Assembly (NCBI GenBank): GCA_900757695.1
Contig: CAAEOU010000094.1
Coordinates: 1-7,577, forward strand
Source of the DNA: an uncultured Oscillospiraceae bacterium
Lineage (GTDB): Bacteria > Bacillota_A > Clostridia > Oscillospirales > Oscillospiraceae
DNA: 7,577 nucleotides
Direction: 5' to 3'
In this document: positions 5,871 through 7,577 of the stretch, piece by piece
Numbering within the stretch: position 1 is the first letter of the stretch
How the letters are laid out: every line of letters starts with the position of its first letter
The notes under the pieces: generated by a model
Database searches by the model: none
Told to the model about the DNA's origin: nothing
The model's input: only the letters and a program-made list of their open reading frames with translations
Translations under genes and position numbers: made by a program

Positions 5871-6932
5871 ATGCTGATTGGTATTATTGTCTGTTTTGTG
5901 ATGGCACTGGCAGCCACTTGGCTGGCAGGAATCCAACATATCATCGGGGCGCCTCTACTGGGGCTGTTCTTAGGTATCATACTTGCCAATTGTATGCCGC
6001 AGAAGTTCTTGGATCAATCTAAAATGGGCGCGGGTTTCTGCTCCAAGCGAATTCTTCGGGTGGGCATTATTTTGGCCGGCGGCACACTGAACTTCAACGC
6101 AATTATGAAGGTGGGGGCAAAAGCGCTTCCGCTGGTCATCGGCGCAATCTGCATCTCCTTTCTTGCAGCGTGGCTGTGGGGCAAGTTGATGCGTGTTCCT
6201 GGCAACACGCGTTTGCTGGTGGGCGGTGGAACCTCCATCTGCGGCGGTACGGCGGTGGCTACTTTGTCTGCCGTAATTGACGCGAAGGAAGACGAAACGG
6301 CTTACGCCATGACTTCAATATTTCTGTGGGATATCCTGGCCTGCATCATTTGGCCATATGTGGCTGTTGCACTTCATTTTACGCCGGATCAGTATGGGCT
6401 GCTTGGCGGAGTTGCCATAAACGATGTATCTTCTGTCACTGCTGCGGCACAGTCTTTCAATACGCTGATGGGAGATGCAGCGTTCAATGCTGCGGGGGTC
6501 TCCGGCGGCGATCTCGCTATGATTGTAAAGCTGACACGGGTCGCAATGCTGGTTGTCGTGGCGGTTGTTATGACAATTGGGCACCAATTCAAACTCCAGC
6601 GGGAGAGCAGGACGTCACGTACTAACGCTTCCGGCAAGTCCATTGCTCAGAACATTGTGGGGGCATTTCCGTTTTATGTACTGGGATTTCTGGTGCTGGC
6701 CATTATCAACACGTTGGTAAACTTCAAAGGTATGGCACTGGGTACAACCAATCTGAGTAGCCTACTGTCTACACTGTACAAGTTCTGCTTTGCAATGGCA
6801 CTGGTGGGCGTGGGCTATAAGATCAAAATTAAGGATCTTTTTACGAAAGGGGCAAAGCCTATTGTGTTGGGTGGTTTGACTTGGGCTACGGTTGCAGTTG
6901 TCACACTGGGATATGCAGTAGTGCTGGGCTGA
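5871..6932 (+). CDS. yeiH: YeiH-family putative sulfate/sulfite exporter
   Basis: The protein has 353 residues from ATG 5871, which follows AGGAGA (5853-5858). A longer frame reaches back into the reductase gene but lacks a better start. It is a polytopic inner-membrane protein of about ten segments, in line with the family (UPF0324/Cons_hypoth698). Typical features are the early glycine-rich GAPLLGLFLGIILAN (26-40), GVGGTL-like GIILAGGTLNF (65-75), GGGTSICGGTAVA (118-130), AINDVSSVTAAAQ (182-194), VKLTRV (219-224) and FPFYVLGFL (266-274). Family members are annotated as putative sulfate exporters, largely by association with sulfur metabolism, and true substrates are poorly proven. It is the second gene of the plus-strand operon with the reductase. 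Its position suggests removal of sulfite or sulfate released by the cluster. No clear terminator follows. Confidence 0.88.
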   Translation: MLIGIIVCFVMALAATWLAGIQHIIGAPLLGLFLGIILANCMPQKFLDQSKMGAGFCSKRILRVGIILAGGTLNFNAIMKVGAKALPLVIGAICISFLAAWLWGKLMRVPGNTRLLVGGGTSICGGTAVATLSAVIDAKEDETAYAMTSIFLWDILACIIWPYVAVALHFTPDQYGLLGGVAINDVSSVTAAAQSFNTLMGDAAFNAAGVSGGDLAMIVKLTRVAMLVVVAVVMTIGHQFKLQRESRTSRTNASGKSIAQNIVGAFPFYVLGFLVLAIINTLVNFKGMALGTTNLSSLLSTLYKFCFAMALVGVGYKIKIKDLFTKGAKPIVLGGLTWATVAVVTLGYAVVLG

Positions 6933-7112
6933 CTCCACAGTAAGAGCGTCTGATGATGGATTTTTCGTTAGGAAAAGATGTAAAACAGCAGAAATGCTCT
7001 GCATATTTCAAGCTTTGCAAATGAGTTCCTGACAAAAGGATTCATCGTAATCCGTAGACGCAATTGTGCGGAGTTGTCCTAACATCTGCCCTGTCTGGCG
7101 CTATGTTGTTGA

Positions 7113-7146
7113 CAAGGCGGTATCGGATTGAGCCGATGCCACCTTG
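7113..7146 (+). repeat. Stable 34-base hairpin
   Basis: The arms CAAGG-c-GGTATCGG (7113-7126) and CCGATGCC-a-CCTTG (7133-7146) pair through 13 positions, including one G/U, with a single C/A mismatch and a 6-base loop. No T tract follows, so it is not a standard intrinsic terminator. It could be a site on the element end or a structured leader; nothing identifies it further. Confidence 0.5.
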
Positions 7147-7213
7147 CAGCATATGTTCCTATTCTACTTTAGGTAGAAAGTTTACACAGTTTTTGGGGTG
7201 GGTTCTTGCACGG

Positions 7214-7235
7214 TCTGACCCACATTCTGACCCAC
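7214..7235. repeat. Tandem direct repeat TCTGACCCAC
   Basis: Two exact copies of TCTGACCCAC (7214-7223 and 7226-7235) are separated by AT, a period of 12 bases. They lie about 125-145 bases from the tRNA-derived sequence. Tyrosine integrases bind short direct repeats (arm sites) at such distances from the core site, so an arm-site role is possible but unproven. Confidence 0.45.
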
Positions 7236-7358
7236 TACCGGAAAAACGCCGACGCACCAGTTGGACAAATCGGGCTGAAATGTGTCCGAATGCGCTGAAA
7301 TACCGTCCATTCTGTGCTGTTTTCTGCAATCCGTCCAAGAAATTTTAGCAGAGACACC

Positions 7359-7403
7359 CTCATAACCCGAAGGCCGTCGGTTCAAATCCGGCCCCCGCAA
7401 CCA
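7359..7403 (+). tRNA. 3' fragment of initiator tRNA-fMet (CAT), probable attachment site
   Basis: The bases read as the distal part of an initiator tRNA: anticodon loop CTCATAA (7359-7365, anticodon CAT 7361-7363), stem CCCGA (7366-7370), variable AGGCC, T arm GTCGG-TTCAAAT-CCGGC (7376-7392), acceptor CCCCGCA (7393-7399), discriminator A and CCA (7401-7403). A at position 72, which would mispair with C1, and the CCC of the anticodon stem are initiator hallmarks. The preceding bases (GAGACACC) do not pair with CCCGA. No D arm or GCGGGG acceptor strand exists upstream, so the gene is not functional here. A tRNA conserved from the anticodon loop to CCA is the classic signature of a tyrosine-integrase attachment site, with the complete tRNA at the other end of the element. 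Confidence 0.8.
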
Positions 7404-7411
7404 AAATTACC

Positions 7412-7457
7412 AAACGGTATAGATGCGCCTGAGAAAACTCAGGCGCATCAACCGTTT
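7412..7457 (+). repeat. Long nested hairpin after the tRNA fragment
   Basis: A perfect 12-bp stem GATGCGCCTGAG-AAAA-CTCAGGCGCATC (7422-7449) is enclosed by a second perfect 7-bp stem, AAACGGT (7412-7418) with ACCGTTT (7451-7457). The two stems give 19 base pairs separated by a small internal loop. It lies directly before the T-tracted terminator at 7458-7484, so it may help terminate or protect the tRNA precursor end. Confidence 0.6.
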
Positions 7458-7484
7458 CCGGGCTTTTTGAGCCCGGATTTTTTT
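7458..7484 (+). terminator. Intrinsic terminator of the tRNA locus
   Basis: The stem CCGGGCT (7458-7464) pairs with AGCCCGG (7470-7476) around a 5-base loop and is followed by A and seven T (7478-7484). This is a canonical Rho-independent terminator on the plus strand. Its presence downstream of a tRNA 3' fragment suggests that it is the original terminator of the intact tRNA-fMet gene, so the DNA to the right is the chromosomal side. Confidence 0.85.
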
Positions 7485-7577
7485 GTAGGCAAACATAGAT
7501 GCCAAATGCTTTGATCGGGGAGTAGAGGTGATTTGAACCTCAGATTCTCTGCATTCTGAATCAAATATTCCATAGAA

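Larger units (their letters stand above)
6933..7358. other. Gene-poor stretch between yeiH and the tRNA fragment
   Basis: About 430 bases without a convincing gene. It contains a weak 5-bp stem (6988-7002), a stable 34-base hairpin (7113-7146), a 6-bp stem (7162-7178) and a tandem 10-bp repeat (7214-7235). Two open frames of 72-94 codons pass through but lack a ribosome binding site and any recognisable domain. One of them is partly the antisense of the tRNA fragment. If the fragment is an attachment site, this is the end of the integrated element, and such ends often carry integrase-binding sites or decayed integrase sequence. Confidence 0.5.

Noticed and set aside
7109..7114. Perfect -35 hexamer TTGACA
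   Set aside because: No -10-like sequence lies 16-19 bases downstream (the bases are inside a GC-rich hairpin) and no gene follows.
7064..7348. Plus-strand frame of 94 codons ending just before the tRNA fragment, considered as the tail of an integrase
   Set aside because: The position fits an integrase C terminus, but no catalytic Arg, His or Tyr boxes are visible and no ribosome binding site precedes it.
7182..7400. Minus-strand frame beginning GPDLNRRPSGYEG
   Set aside because: The start is the antisense of the tRNA T arm and anticodon region, a well-known source of spurious predicted proteins.
7518..7577. Minus-strand tRNA-like sequence (GAGGT-TCAAATC-ACCTC stem-loop)
   Set aside because: The stem is 5 bp with a 7-base loop, but the TTC of a real T loop is shifted by one and the anticodon arm does not fold into a 5-7-5 pattern. 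The window ends before the 5' half, so it cannot be called.

Overview
This window is bacterial and most likely comes from a Gram-positive anaerobe of the Clostridia (Bacillota). The signs are near-perfect AGGAGG-type ribosome binding sites before almost every gene, short intergenic gaps, middling GC, AT-rich promoters, and protein families typical of that group. No sequence search was possible, so the taxon is an inference.

Layout. Positions 2-64 may hold the 3' tail of a plus-strand gene that starts outside the window, followed by two strong hairpins (110-146 and 153-177). A minus-strand operon then runs from 4451 down to 202: a small CxxC thioredoxin, an arylsulfotransferase (ASST)-family six-bladed propeller protein, a LysR-type regulator, and a DASS/SLC13-type anion permease. 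A divergent promoter region (4452-4630) carries several inverted repeats. From it a plus-strand operon leaves: a thioredoxin-reductase-like flavoprotein with a C-terminal thioredoxin-fold domain that has lost its CxxC, then a YeiH-family putative sulfate/sulfite exporter. About 430 bases without a convincing gene follow (6933-7358). They end at the 3' portion of an initiator tRNA-fMet, from the anticodon loop to CCA, with no 5' half. That looks like the attachment site of an integrated element. The chromosome-side tRNA terminator is still present downstream (7458-7484).

How the genes may work together (inference). An anion importer, a sulfotransferase-fold enzyme and a sulfur-oxyanion exporter suggest uptake of a sulfated or sulfonated compound, enzymatic handling of its sulfo group, and disposal of the resulting sulfite or sulfate. 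The two redox proteins form a private thiol-disulfide pair next to the ASST-like enzyme. This recalls the E. coli arrangement in which assT is linked to its own dsbL/dsbI pair, although here everything appears to be cytoplasmic. The LysR-type regulator probably acts on the divergent promoter.

The most unusual points are the reductase with a redox-dead thioredoxin domain and a HEE sequence in place of the NADPH-binding HRR, the reductase/thioredoxin/ASST/YeiH grouping itself, and the tRNA-fMet fragment. The fragment suggests that the whole cluster may lie at the edge of a genomic island.
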